NCBI RefSeq assembly: GCF_013337765.1
Contig: NZ_VBSB01000017.1
Location: 33,117 to 97,116, forward strand
Direction of reading: 5' to 3'
DNA: 64,000 nt
Origin: Mycolicibacterium sphagni
GTDB lineage: Bacteria > Actinomycetota > Actinomycetes > Mycobacteriales > Mycobacteriaceae
In this document: positions 25,167 to 33,682 of the stretch, one piece after another
How positions within the stretch are numbered: the stretch's first letter is position 1
How the letters are laid out: each line of letters begins with the position of its first letter
Notes under the pieces: model-generated
The model's input: the letters and a program-made list of their open reading frames with translations, nothing else
Database searches by the model: none
Told to the model about the DNA's origin: nothing
Position numbers and translations under genes: made by a program

Positions 25167-28100
25167 TCAGAGTTCTCGGCCGCTTTCTCGCGCGCGCTGT
25201 TGGTCATTGTCGGCTAGGCGCCAACGCTCGTTGTGGAACCGGTTGCCGGACTCGTGGTCGCGGCGCAGGCGTCGCCGTTCTTGAAGGGCTTCGGTGATCT
25301 CGCTGGTCAGAATCTCCGGGTCGCAGCGCTCGGCCTGGTCGAGCACCGCGTCTCGGTCGGGCTGCATGGCGCGGCGAGCGGGGGTGGCCGATTCGACAGA
25401 AAGGGTGACCGACCAGGGCAGATCGCGGTGCAGCAGCTTGAGCATCGGCGCCGACGGTGCGGGCGGCCAGCCACGGTCGTCGCCGTCGACGAGAACAACA
25501 CGGGCGCGGTGTTCATCGGCTTGCTCGGCCAGATCAGCCAAGACTTCCGGGGACGCCAAGCCGGCGCGGTCCACGACGATCATGGTGTCCGCATCAAGCT
25601 CGTACTGGCCCGTGCCGATCTGCCGATGGGCCTGCTCGATGGTGAACACCGAGTCCACGGCGTCGGCGCCGACGATCCGGGCAGCCCGTTCAGGATCGGG
25701 GCTGCACCACAGAATGCGGCGTCCTTTTGCCTGTGCCGCGGTATGCAGAACATGCAGCGCATCGAGGGCCACACGGTCATCGCCCGCGTGCACAGGCGTC
25801 ACGGTGAAACCGCTGCGGGTGATCGCGTCCAGACGATGGAGCGTGTCGCTGGGCAGCGTGTCGCGGTCAGATTCGGGGACAGTAAAGCCGCGCTCGACGA
25901 CGTAAGCCCCGGCCGAGCGGAGCATGTCCATCTCGGTGCGCAGACTCTCGACGTTGTCCAAAACGTGTGCGGCATTGCGGGTTTCCGCTTCGGCGAATGC
26001 CACTGCGGTCGCCGTTTCCGCGCGGTCCAGTTCCCCGGCGAGGCGATCACGCTCAATGCGGGCGGCTGTGACCGCGTCCCAGTCTTGCCCCATGGCCCGC
26101 CGACGCTCGGCGTCAACGTCCTCGGCGGTGACGATGCGGTCAGCACCGCCGGCGGCCTGCGCCCGCCGCGTCAATGCGTCGGTCAAGTCGGCTTGGAATT
26201 GCTCGGCGGGCGTCTGGGCAGGCAGTAGTGACAGCGCGTGGGCTACTCCAGACCGGGCGACATCTACAGCGACTTCGTCAGCGTTCGAGTCCGCCTCCAG
26301 CCGTGACAGTTCGGAACGTTGGTGCCCAATCACTGCATTGATGCTCTCGTAGTGCTGCTCGGCGTCGGCCCATCGCGACATGACGTCCTGAACGGCAAGC
26401 ATGTACGGACGGTCAGCGTCTGCGCGCGCACGCATTTCGCGTAGCTTGTCCTGCGCGGCCATCATGGAAGGTCCCTGATCGGCCATCGCGTTGCGCCGCA
26501 ACACCTTGAGAGCTTGGCCGGCCGCGTGGTAGCGGCGGCGCAACTCGAGGACGTTGGCCAGCACATCCGCGACCGGCCGGGTGAGCGGACGGACGGTCAG
26601 CAAGTCCTCGAACGCCAAGGCGTCCTCGCCTGCATATTCGTCGTACTCGAACGGATCGGGCGCAACGTCCTCGAACAGATCGGGGGCGATCAGGCTGCCG
26701 CCGTAGCCGAGGCCAAGCTTTTCAAGCAGCGCGTCATCAGACAGTCCGGCATGAGCGTCGGGCAGGTCCAACGGCTGCTCGGGATCGGGGTACCGGTGGG
26801 CAAGTTCCTCGTGTTCTTCGACGCTGAGCGGTTCCTCGTGAGGCACCGGGATGTCGATGTGGTCGTACGGGTTGGCGGTCGTGAACAGATCGACCGAGTA
26901 CGTGAGCAGTTGGGCGTACTCGTCCGGGCGAATCGGGGTCGGGTGCTCGGAGCTGACGTCACGCAGGTGGTCGTGGGCGACGTGCAGCAGGTCGATCGGA
27001 TCCCAACGCAGCGGGTCGGCGTTGTCGACGGCGGCGACGAGCCGGCCGAACGCCGGGTCGGCGATGATCGTTTCGGCGATCGCTGTCCCGAACACCGTGT
27101 TCAGGTCCGGCAGCCAGGTGGGCTGCAGGTAAGGGGTGGATGCTTCCAGTGCGGCGGGCTGCACGCGCCCAGCGAGGCGCCACCACAGCGCGGCGCCCGG
27201 CATGAGGTCGGGCAGCGGGCCGTCGGAGGCGGCATCGGCCACGAGCTGGGCCAAGTCGATGTCGGTGCGGGCAATCTTGGCCAGGTGGGCGGCCAGTTGC
27301 GGCCAGTACGGGTCGCGGCGCACGCGCGGGTCAACGTTGTCGACGAGGTCGTGGAACCGGTTGGTCTCCGGCGCCGTGCGGCCGATCTCGGCGGCAGCCC
27401 TGTCTTCGAGAATGAGCTGAATCTTGCGGTCGCGCACCGCGTATTGGTCCGGCCCGGTCAGACGAGTGTCGGGCTCGGGGACATCGTGGGCGGCGCGGAA
27501 AACGGCGATTTCGGCGCGCACTTTCGGGCTGGCGGACAGTAATGGACGCGCCCATGCGGGGGCTGTGGTGGCGTCCCAGCTCGCGGCCGTGGCCCGGATC
27601 GCGTCGGCCAATTCGGTGACCAGATCAGCGCGGCCGCGCAGGTAAACATAGTCGGATTCGGTCAATCCGGCGGGTAGGTCGGGCAGCCAGCGCAGCGGTC
27701 CGGTCCGCGCGGAGTGAGCGCCGCTGGAGTCCAAGCGCCAGTCCAGGACGGCGGCGACGTCGCCGGCTGTGCCCAATTCTCGTGAAGTCGCGGCCTGTTG
27801 CAGGGCGGCGATCGGGTCATCACCGGCCACGGCGATCGTGGCCAGGTGCATCCGCAGGATCGGCCAGGCGGGCATGCGCGTGAGGCCGGGGTGGACCTGG
27901 TCGGCGGCCGTGTCGATCCTGGACATAGCGTCCGCGCCGAGTTTGTTCTCGGCGATCGCCCCGACCGAATGGGTGTACCGGCGGGTGTTCTCACCCAAGC
28001 GGGTAAAGGGGTCCTGGGCCATGTGGTCAGCGGTCGTGGCCGAGACCTGCGCGCCATCGGTGGCTAGGACCTTGGTCAGCACGTCGATGGCGGTGTCGGG

Positions 28101-31097
28101 GTGGGTGGCTCGGGGGGTGAGAATATTGTGGGCGTCGGTCTCGGCCGTCTCGATGTAGACGTGGCTTTCATCGGTGGCGCGGGTCATCGCCACATACAGC
28201 TTCTGGCGAGTGAGGTTCGCCGAGCCGATGACGTGGGAGGTGCCCTTCGTGGTGCGCGACCCGATGGTCATGCCCTGAGATGCGTCGATGGTGGAGGCGT
28301 AGCCAAGGGTGACGTAGGCGTTGACGTACCAGGCGGGAAGGATGGTCTTCTGCCCGTTGTCGAGCCGCGACACCTTCAGGTTGCCGTCGCCGGTGACCGA
28401 GTCGACGCGCCAACGCTGCCCGTTGCGTACGTAGTCTTTGCCGCCGGCCAAGCGCAGTCTGCGCTGATTTTGGCGGGAGGCGATGATGTCACCGGCTGAT
28501 GCCCGCAGCCCGTCGGCGAGCGTGGCTTCGCGCGTCTGAGCTGCTGAACGCGGGGCCGCGTCAGGGTCGGCGGCCAGGGCTTCGAGCCGGTCCAGGCGGG
28601 CGCGCTGGTTGAGTTGGGTGACGATCGGGTTGGTGGGTGCCAGCATCGTGGAGTCGTGACCGGCGGCGACGTCGGCCGCCCAGCGGGTGTAGGCGGCGTC
28701 GATGATGCTCTCGCCCGAGCCGACGTGAATTCGGCCTGCATCGGCGTAAAACGCCAGCCCAGTCGGGTCCCCTTCTCGTAGCGCGAGACCGGCTTGAGCC
28801 TCGGCGCGGTTCTTGAACCGCATCACCTCGGTGAGGCTGAGCGCGCCGTAAATCCGCTCAACGTCGCGCAGGATGCCGCCCGCAGAAATGGACGCGAGCT
28901 GACGGTCATCACCAATCGCTTTGATGCTCGCGCCGCGCGCCCGCGCGAATGTGTTCACCTCATCGAGCTGCAGCGTCCCGGCCTTACCGGCTTCGTCGAT
29001 CAGGAGCAGCGTGTTTTCGTCGATCTTGTCGAACCACTCGCGCGCCGGGTCGTCGGTGGCGTACGGGCGGCGCAACAGCCAGATCAGCTTGTCGATGGTG
29101 TCGGTGTTGGTTTTGATGTCGTCGCGCAGGATTTGGGCGGCGTTGGCACTGGGGGATAGGCCTAAGACGTTGCCGCCGGATTCCTCCCATGCGCGGGAAA
29201 GCACCGACATGGCCGTGGTCTTTCCGGTTCCCGCGGGTGCCAACGCAAGCTGGAAACGCGATCCGGAGCACGCCATTTCCCGGACCATCGCCGCTTGGCC
29301 TGCATTCAATGTCCGTCCGCGCTCGGCAGTTTCGGCCAGCAGCGCCATCTCGATGGTGTCACGGTCGATGGTGCGTCCATCGGTGCGCCCGGCAGCATCG
29401 AGGATGCGCTTTTCCGCCGAGAGAATCGCCTGCGAAGTGAACAGTTGCGTCCGGTGGGTGGTGTAGACGCTGGCCCCGTCCCGGCGGCGCAGCATGTCCG
29501 GCTCAGCCAGGTCGTCATCGGCGACCCGCGCGTGCTCGTGGCTGTTCGGTTCGTCCAGTGCCGCCGCGGTGACCCTCTCGGCAAGATCAAGGTCAGCGGC
29601 CCAACCGGCTGCCCGCACCGCTCGCAGTGCCTCGGCGTAGACGTGGTTGTACTGCCAGCTCGACCGGGACTCGGAGACAGTCTCGATGACCGCGCTGGCG
29701 GTGACGGACACCCAGTCCTCGGTGATGTCGGCGACGAGACGGCGGCCTGGTTGGCGGACCTGTACCAGCATCGCCGACAGCGCCTGCTCGCCGCCGAGAA
29801 CCTCGACCGCCTGGGCGCGCCACTGCTGACGCTGTTCGGCCAACGAGCGCGGTTCGTGCTTGGCGACGCGGGTTTCCAGGTTGGCCCGCTCGTGCAGCGC
29901 GATGGCTTCCACGGTGGTCGGTTCGCGGCCGTGGTCAGCCTGAAATGCCTTCGCCAGTTCGGTGTACCGGTGCTCGATCATCAGGCGCCGTGACGAGAAT
30001 GCGTCATTCAATTCGGTGGGCACGCCGACGATTTCGCGGACCGGCCGCTTGCCTCGTTCGGTGGCCGGGCGCTCCTCCAGACGCAGCCCGGCACGCTGGA
30101 TGCACCCGGCTTCGATGCGCGAGTTATAGAACTCAGACGCCGAAACGGTGCCTTTGAACAGCGGACGGCCGTCGATGGCCAGCCACCGGTAAATGCCGTC
30201 GTGCCCCCGCGCGCGGACCTTGTTGCTGATCGGCACGTGGGTGTGCAAATCGGGGTCGCCGGCGCGGCTATCGCGGTGGGTGAACGTCGCCGCGATGATG
30301 CCTTCGGTGTCGAGTTGGGCGACTCCTTGAGCGCCCATCCGCGTGAACACCATGTTGTTTTCGATGTACTCGATGGTCTCGGCGACGGCCTCATCGTGAA
30401 TGTCTTCAAGGACTTTCGCGAACTCCCGGGGGGCTACCGCCCAGAGCACAGAGAAGCTCTTAATCGGGCTGAACGTCATGTCGTAGCCGGCGGTGGAGGT
30501 GGTCTGATCGCGGGACTGAGTGGCGATGAAGCCGGTCAGTTCACGTTCATCGAGCGGCGGGCGGTCGTACTCGGCCTCGAACATCTCGCGGGCGATGCTG
30601 GTGCGCATCTGAGCGCGCAGCGTCTCGTCGATGGGCGAGTTCCACGCCAGGGACTGGCTCAGGTTGTGGTCCCTGTACGCCACAGCGAGGCGCTGTTGCA
30701 ATTCGGTTGCGGCGTCGTTGATGACAAACGGGCGGCCAAGGCTCACAGCGGCTTTCGCCGCGGCTTTTCCGCTGCCACCCATGATCATGTGTTCGGCGAT
30801 CTTGCCGGCGTTCGGGTGAAGTCCGAGCCCGTAGAGCGCCTTCATTTGGTCTTCGGTGACGGCCGAACCGGGCGCCACGCGCCACATCGCGTCCTCGACG
30901 TCGGTGTCCAAGGTTCGCGACTGAGGGTCGGATAAACCGGCTAGTCCTTTTCCGACCCAGCGGCCCGGAGATTCGCCTTTTTCGGCGTAGTAGTCGCCAA
31001 GTGAAGTCCGGCCACGGTTTTCGGCATCGTGCGCGGCTGTTTGGCGGATGAGGTAGAGGTACCCGTCGCCCGCTCCGAGCTTGTGAATGCTCATCAT
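25167..31097 (-). CDS. traA: MobF-family conjugative relaxase-helicase (TraA/TrwC type)
   Basis: 1976 residues. Relaxase domain: N-terminal Tyr residues (YLYL, DYYAEKGESPGRW), TAGYDMTFSPIKSFSVLW, and the metal-binding HRDSRAGDPDLHTHV near residues 272-286. A RecD-like helicase follows: Walker A APAGTGKTT near 617-625, LLIDEAGKAG, TIDASQGMT and YVAMTRATDE. It would nick at oriT, stay bound to the 5' end and unwind the strand. A ~900-residue extension holds acidic spacers, coiled coils and a second, degenerate helicase-like region (MIVVDRAGLASPEVL, RVVLVDGDDRGW) without Walker A. ATG 31097 is followed by a second ATG. Divergent from the HTH gene at 31465. Confidence 0.92.
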   Translation of the reverse strand: MMSIHKLGAGDGYLYLIRQTAAHDAENRGRTSLGDYYAEKGESPGRWVGKGLAGLSDPQSRTLDTDVEDAMWRVAPGSAVTEDQMKALYGLGLHPNAGKIAEHMIMGGSGKAAAKAAVSLGRPFVINDAATELQQRLAVAYRDHNLSQSLAWNSPIDETLRAQMRTSIAREMFEAEYDRPPLDERELTGFIATQSRDQTTSTAGYDMTFSPIKSFSVLWAVAPREFAKVLEDIHDEAVAETIEYIENNMVFTRMGAQGVAQLDTEGIIAATFTHRDSRAGDPDLHTHVPISNKVRARGHDGIYRWLAIDGRPLFKGTVSASEFYNSRIEAGCIQRAGLRLEERPATERGKRPVREIVGVPTELNDAFSSRRLMIEHRYTELAKAFQADHGREPTTVEAIALHERANLETRVAKHEPRSLAEQRQQWRAQAVEVLGGEQALSAMLVQVRQPGRRLVADITEDWVSVTASAVIETVSESRSSWQYNHVYAEALRAVRAAGWAADLDLAERVTAAALDEPNSHEHARVADDDLAEPDMLRRRDGASVYTTHRTQLFTSQAILSAEKRILDAAGRTDGRTIDRDTIEMALLAETAERGRTLNAGQAAMVREMACSGSRFQLALAPAGTGKTTAMSVLSRAWEESGGNVLGLSPSANAAQILRDDIKTNTDTIDKLIWLLRRPYATDDPAREWFDKIDENTLLLIDEAGKAGTLQLDEVNTFARARGASIKAIGDDRQLASISAGGILRDVERIYGALSLTEVMRFKNRAEAQAGLALREGDPTGLAFYADAGRIHVGSGESIIDAAYTRWAADVAAGHDSTMLAPTNPIVTQLNQRARLDRLEALAADPDAAPRSAAQTREATLADGLRASAGDIIASRQNQRRLRLAGGKDYVRNGQRWRVDSVTGDGNLKVSRLDNGQKTILPAWYVNAYVTLGYASTIDASQGMTIGSRTTKGTSHVIGSANLTRQKLYVAMTRATDESHVYIETAETDAHNILTPRATHPDTAIDVLTKVLATDGAQVSATTADHMAQDPFTRLGENTRRYTHSVGAIAENKLGADAMSRIDTAADQVHPGLTRMPAWPILRMHLATIAVAGDDPIAALQQAATSRELGTAGDVAAVLDWRLDSSGAHSARTGPLRWLPDLPAGLTESDYVYLRGRADLVTELADAIRATAASWDATTAPAWARPLLSASPKVRAEIAVFRAAHDVPEPDTRLTGPDQYAVRDRKIQLILEDRAAAEIGRTAPETNRFHDLVDNVDPRVRRDPYWPQLAAHLAKIARTDIDLAQLVADAASDGPLPDLMPGAALWWRLAGRVQPAALEASTPYLQPTWLPDLNTVFGTAIAETIIADPAFGRLVAAVDNADPLRWDPIDLLHVAHDHLRDVSSEHPTPIRPDEYAQLLTYSVDLFTTANPYDHIDIPVPHEEPLSVEEHEELAHRYPDPEQPLDLPDAHAGLSDDALLEKLGLGYGGSLIAPDLFEDVAPDPFEYDEYAGEDALAFEDLLTVRPLTRPVADVLANVLELRRRYHAAGQALKVLRRNAMADQGPSMMAAQDKLREMRARADADRPYMLAVQDVMSRWADAEQHYESINAVIGHQRSELSRLEADSNADEVAVDVARSGVAHALSLLPAQTPAEQFQADLTDALTRRAQAAGGADRIVTAEDVDAERRRAMGQDWDAVTAARIERDRLAGELDRAETATAVAFAEAETRNAAHVLDNVESLRTEMDMLRSAGAYVVERGFTVPESDRDTLPSDTLHRLDAITRSGFTVTPVHAGDDRVALDALHVLHTAAQAKGRRILWCSPDPERAARIVGADAVDSVFTIEQAHRQIGTGQYELDADTMIVVDRAGLASPEVLADLAEQADEHRARVVLVDGDDRGWPPAPSAPMLKLLHRDLPWSVTLSVESATPARRAMQPDRDAVLDQAERCDPEILTSEITEALQERRRLRRDHESGNRFHNERWRLADNDQQRARESGREL

Positions 31098-31464
31098 GGC
31101 CGCTTCACGAGGTGACCATAAGGGGGTGTCCGGACGCTTCTTTTGAATCTAGACACCGGCTACCGCAAAGACGCCCGTTACCAGTTCGTGACCTTAGTGC
31201 AAGAGGTGTGTGGTGCGAAGCGAGGGCAAAAACGAAAGATGCAGGCCAACAGGCTTTGGTTTGAAAATGCAGTGAAGATTGACAAACTGGCACGGGTTGA
31301 TAAACAACGACGAGCAGGGACGAAAATTGACGAACAGCAAACAGGGTCATGAAGGGCACGAGACGACGAAACGGTGGTTGAAAAGCGGGGCGCGGGCCGC
31401 AGGCCGGCCGAGCGATGTCTAGATTCGGCGGAAGCGTCCGGGGTAGCCCTTAGCATCTGGACGC
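31098..31464. other. Candidate oriT/operator region with an outward pair of inverted repeats
   Basis: 367 bases between the relaxase and the divergent HTH gene, richer in A/T than the flanks. An imperfect inverted repeat lies near its two ends: CCGGACGCTTC-TTTT-GAATCTAGACA at 31130-31155, and the same two 11-base halves with a CGCC spacer, in opposite orientation, at 31416-31441. A run of short GACAAA/GACGAA-like direct repeats lies at 31280-31345, and a GGCCGCAGGCCGGCC element at 31395-31409. Position next to a MobF relaxase makes it the best oriT candidate of the window; the repeats also suit a shared operator. The nic site is not identified. Confidence 0.5.
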
Positions 31465-31923
31465 ATGGAGAAGACCACGAGCCGCAAGGAGGCGCGTCGT
31501 CGCCTGATGGAGCGGCAGCAGAGCGTCGCTGAGGCGCGAGAAGCACGCGAGCGCGCCAACATTGGTGATCTGACCGAATTCACGGTGCGCACCGCGCAGG
31601 TTGAGGAGGTCGACGACTGGTTGGCGAGTCGGATCGAGAAGCTTAAAGGCGAGGCTGACAACAAACGGCAGGCGCACCGTATTGCTGCGGGGAAAGCATT
31701 GCAGGCGATGCGGTTACGCGGAGAGACGCTGGCGAGTATCAGCATGGCGACCGGATACAGCGTTCCCCGACTACGCGAATACCTCAAGTACGCCACCGAA
31801 GCGCAGGATGCGGAGCCGACCGAGACGCCAAGCACCGACGCCCAGGTCGTGCCGCTGCCCACCCGCGCGCCGGTCGACGAGGACGGGACGCCGACGGGCG
31901 ATGCCGTCGTGGGCGCCCAGTAG
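31465..31923 (+). CDS. HTH DNA-binding protein beside the relaxase
   Basis: 152 residues. A highly charged N-terminal helix (RKEARRRLMERQQSVAEAREARERA) is likely a coiled coil. The middle forms a helix-turn-helix (LRLRGETLASISMATGYSVPRLREYLKYA near residues 88-112 reads as two helices and a turn). The tail is acidic and Pro/Thr-rich. Divergent from the relaxase with the paired repeat between them, so it is a good candidate for the relaxosome accessory protein or autoregulator that binds those repeats. Confidence 0.7.
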   Translation: MEKTTSRKEARRRLMERQQSVAEAREARERANIGDLTEFTVRTAQVEEVDDWLASRIEKLKGEADNKRQAHRIAAGKALQAMRLRGETLASISMATGYSVPRLREYLKYATEAQDAEPTETPSTDAQVVPLPTRAPVDEDGTPTGDAVVGAQ

Positions 31924-31938
31924 CTCGGAGGATCAAAG

Positions 31939-32511
31939 GTGTTGGGCAACGGTAGAATTGCGGCGGCGGCGCGCCTTCGGAGGTGTTCGCAACCGCTACC
32001 GTTGCGCGTCGACCCGATCGCCCATGCCGACGAGATCGCTCGCTTCCGCCAACGGCTTGTCGCGGGCCCACTGGACAGCGACTGCTGGGTGTGGAGCGGA
32101 GCGCTGAGCGACGACGGCTACGGCGTCTTTCGAATCCGGCGGGACGGTGTGCGACGCGTCGTGCGCAGCTCGCGGTACGCACTCGCGCTGTCGCTCGGCG
32201 GGAAGTTGTTGGAACCAATGATCTTTGCGCTCCACACCTGCGACAACCCAGTCTGCGCCAGAACGGTGCCGCTGGCTGATGTGGAGCGCGGCATCACCGA
32301 GCATGTGGTCGGTGGCACCCAGCGCGACAACATGGAGCGCATGGTGCGCATGCGGCGCGGCGGCGGAAGGCCGGCCATCGTCGCACGCGGTGCGGGTGTG
32401 GCGGCCCGGGCCGAACGTTCACGCGCCATCCGCGCGGCGGTCGCCGACGGTTGGGACGCGGAGCGCGTGAGCGCAGCACTGCTCGGCACGGCGCAGCCGA
32501 CATTGTGGTGA
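31939..32511 (+). CDS. HNH endonuclease-like protein with C-terminal HTH-like tail
   Basis: 190 residues from GTG 31939, with GGAGG seven bases upstream. DCWVWSGALSDDGYGVFRI, then HTCDNPVCAR and GTQRDNMERMVRM, give the layout of mobile-element HNH endonucleases, with the Cys pair and His of the metal site. The usual NP-HL motif is less clear. A basic, Ala/Arg-rich C-terminal part ends in a short helix-turn-helix-like segment. It follows the HTH gene by 15 bases and may be co-transcribed; it is closed by a strong hairpin. Confidence 0.7.
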   Translation: MLGNGRIAAAARLRRCSQPLPLRVDPIAHADEIARFRQRLVAGPLDSDCWVWSGALSDDGYGVFRIRRDGVRRVVRSSRYALALSLGGKLLEPMIFALHTCDNPVCARTVPLADVERGITEHVVGGTQRDNMERMVRMRRGGGRPAIVARGAGVAARAERSRAIRAAVADGWDAERVSAALLGTAQPTLW

Positions 32512-32564
32512 ACGCGCACAACACTGTTCGCACGTGACGGCCGCGAGCATCGACGTACCGATCG

Positions 32565-32629
32565 ACAACGGCAACGAGTCCGGGGCACCCGCCACTGTGT
32601 GGCGGGTGCCCCGGACTCGTTGCCGTTGT
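32565..32629. terminator. 31-bp perfect inverted repeat, bidirectional terminator
   Basis: Arms at 32565-32595 and 32599-32629 are exact reverse complements around a 3-base loop (TGT). It sits between the convergent HNH gene and the minus-strand operon ending at 32642. There is no T-run, as is common for mycobacterial terminators. The stem is unusually long and perfect. Confidence 0.75.
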
Positions 32630-32641
32630 TAGCCGCTGCGC

Positions 32642-32974
32642 CTACACGTTGGGGTCGATCGTGGTCTGGCCGGTGCGGTAGTGCTCATCAGCCAGTTGGC
32701 CGAGCACCCAGGTGGTCAGGTCCGTACCCGACCCGGCGGCGGTGACATCGACGTAGCCGTGCAGCCAGCCGTCCACGAGGTACTCCTGCCGTATCCAGGT
32801 GGCGAAGTCCTCGGGCGCCAGCCGTTGCAGGGTGGCGGCTGCACGGTCAAGCTGCGCGCGGGTGATGCCGTTGCGTTCGGCGTTGGCGTAGTGACCCGCG
32901 ACTTCCTGGCCGGCGGCGCGATCGGCGAGTAGCTGGTTGGCCAGCTCGAAGGTGTAGGGGCGGTTGTCGGTCAT
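32642..32974 (-). CDS. Small hypothetical protein (110 aa)
   Basis: 110 residues from ATG 32974, overlapping the upstream stop by four bases (ATGA). Mainly helical, with a conserved-looking core LQRLAPEDFATWIRQEYLVDG and WVLGQLADEHYR. No metal-binding or membrane motif. Last gene of the seven-gene minus operon that starts with the NrdH redoxin. Function unknown; such small acidic proteins are common in plasmid and phage modification islands. Confidence 0.65.
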   Translation of the reverse strand: MTDNRPYTFELANQLLADRAAGQEVAGHYANAERNGITRAQLDRAAATLQRLAPEDFATWIRQEYLVDGWLHGYVDVTAAGSGTDLTTWVLGQLADEHYRTGQTTIDPNV

Positions 32975-33387
32975 GGCAGAACCTTCCTGGTGTCGGTCAG
33001 TAGTTGGTTGGCTTGGTCGCAGATGGTGGTCAGGTAGCGCCAGAGCGCGTCGCGTGGTTCGTCGTCGGGCTCCGGGTAGGTCAGGTGGGTCCAGCCGGTG
33101 GTGAGCCCTGGGAGGGCGGGGTTGCCGCGGGGGCGCACGATCAGCACGTAGCCGGGGCCGGGTGGGTCGTCGGCGACGATGAGCTGAATTTCGACCCGGC
33201 GGTCCCCGACGAGCGGGCCGATGGTGGCGGCTTCCTCGACCAGGCCGCCGAGCAGCGCGGCGGGCCCGGGTAGCGCGCCGGGTGCGGGCAGCTCGTTCTC
33301 GATGGTGTCGGCTTTGAGGTCGATCCAGTCGTCAAAGGCGGCGTCGTCCACACGAAAGGGTGCCAGCGTCGTACGCACGTCGGTCAT
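32971..33387 (-). CDS. Small hypothetical acidic protein (138 aa)
   Basis: 138 residues from ATG 33387, with GGAGG five bases upstream; an ATG at 33399 has no such site. N-terminal AFDDWIDLKADTIENELP helix, a beta-rich centre (EIQLIVADDPPGPGYVLIVRP), then an acidic region and a final helix. Coupled to the next gene. No family recognised. Confidence 0.65.
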   Translation of the reverse strand: MTDVRTTLAPFRVDDAAFDDWIDLKADTIENELPAPGALPGPAALLGGLVEEAATIGPLVGDRRVEIQLIVADDPPGPGYVLIVRPRGNPALPGLTTGWTHLTYPEPDDEPRDALWRYLTTICDQANQLLTDTRKVLP

Positions 33388-33424
33388 TGCTGCCTCCATC
33401 GTGTGGCGCGGTCGGCGGGGCGGA

Positions 33425-33661
33425 TTATGCCGCCCGCATGTCGGGTTGGTGGGGTTCGATGGTGGCGGTGGCGATGACGTTGCGCTCGGCCAGGCTCACC
33501 AGGTCGTAGCTCTGGTGCTCGGCGGTGAGCTGGTTGGGCTCGGGGTCGCAGTCGTGAGCGGTCAGGTAGTCCGCGAGCGCGGCGGCGGCCGTCTTGCGGT
33601 CTGGGTGAGTGCTCACGACTTCGGGCCGGTGGTCGGCCGGGTCGACGGTGAGGCGGTACAT
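33425..33661 (-). CDS. Small hypothetical protein (78 aa)
   Basis: 78 residues from ATG 33661, with GGAAGGA upstream. YRLTVDPADHRPEVV opens a small alpha/beta fold with a helix KTAAAALADYLTAH; a HQSYDLVSLAERNVIATATI strand pair closes it. Sits between the PAPS-reductase-like gene and the 138-residue protein in one operon. Function unknown. Confidence 0.6.
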   Translation of the reverse strand: MYRLTVDPADHRPEVVSTHPDRKTAAAALADYLTAHDCDPEPNQLTAEHQSYDLVSLAERNVIATATIEPHQPDMRAA

Positions 33662-33682
33662 GACGGGTTCCTTCCGTTCCGG

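Noticed and set aside
26514..28158. Long + strand open readings inside the relaxase gene
   Set aside because: Gly/Val/Arg-rich antisense shadows; the minus strand encodes a continuous MobF relaxase with motifs in order.
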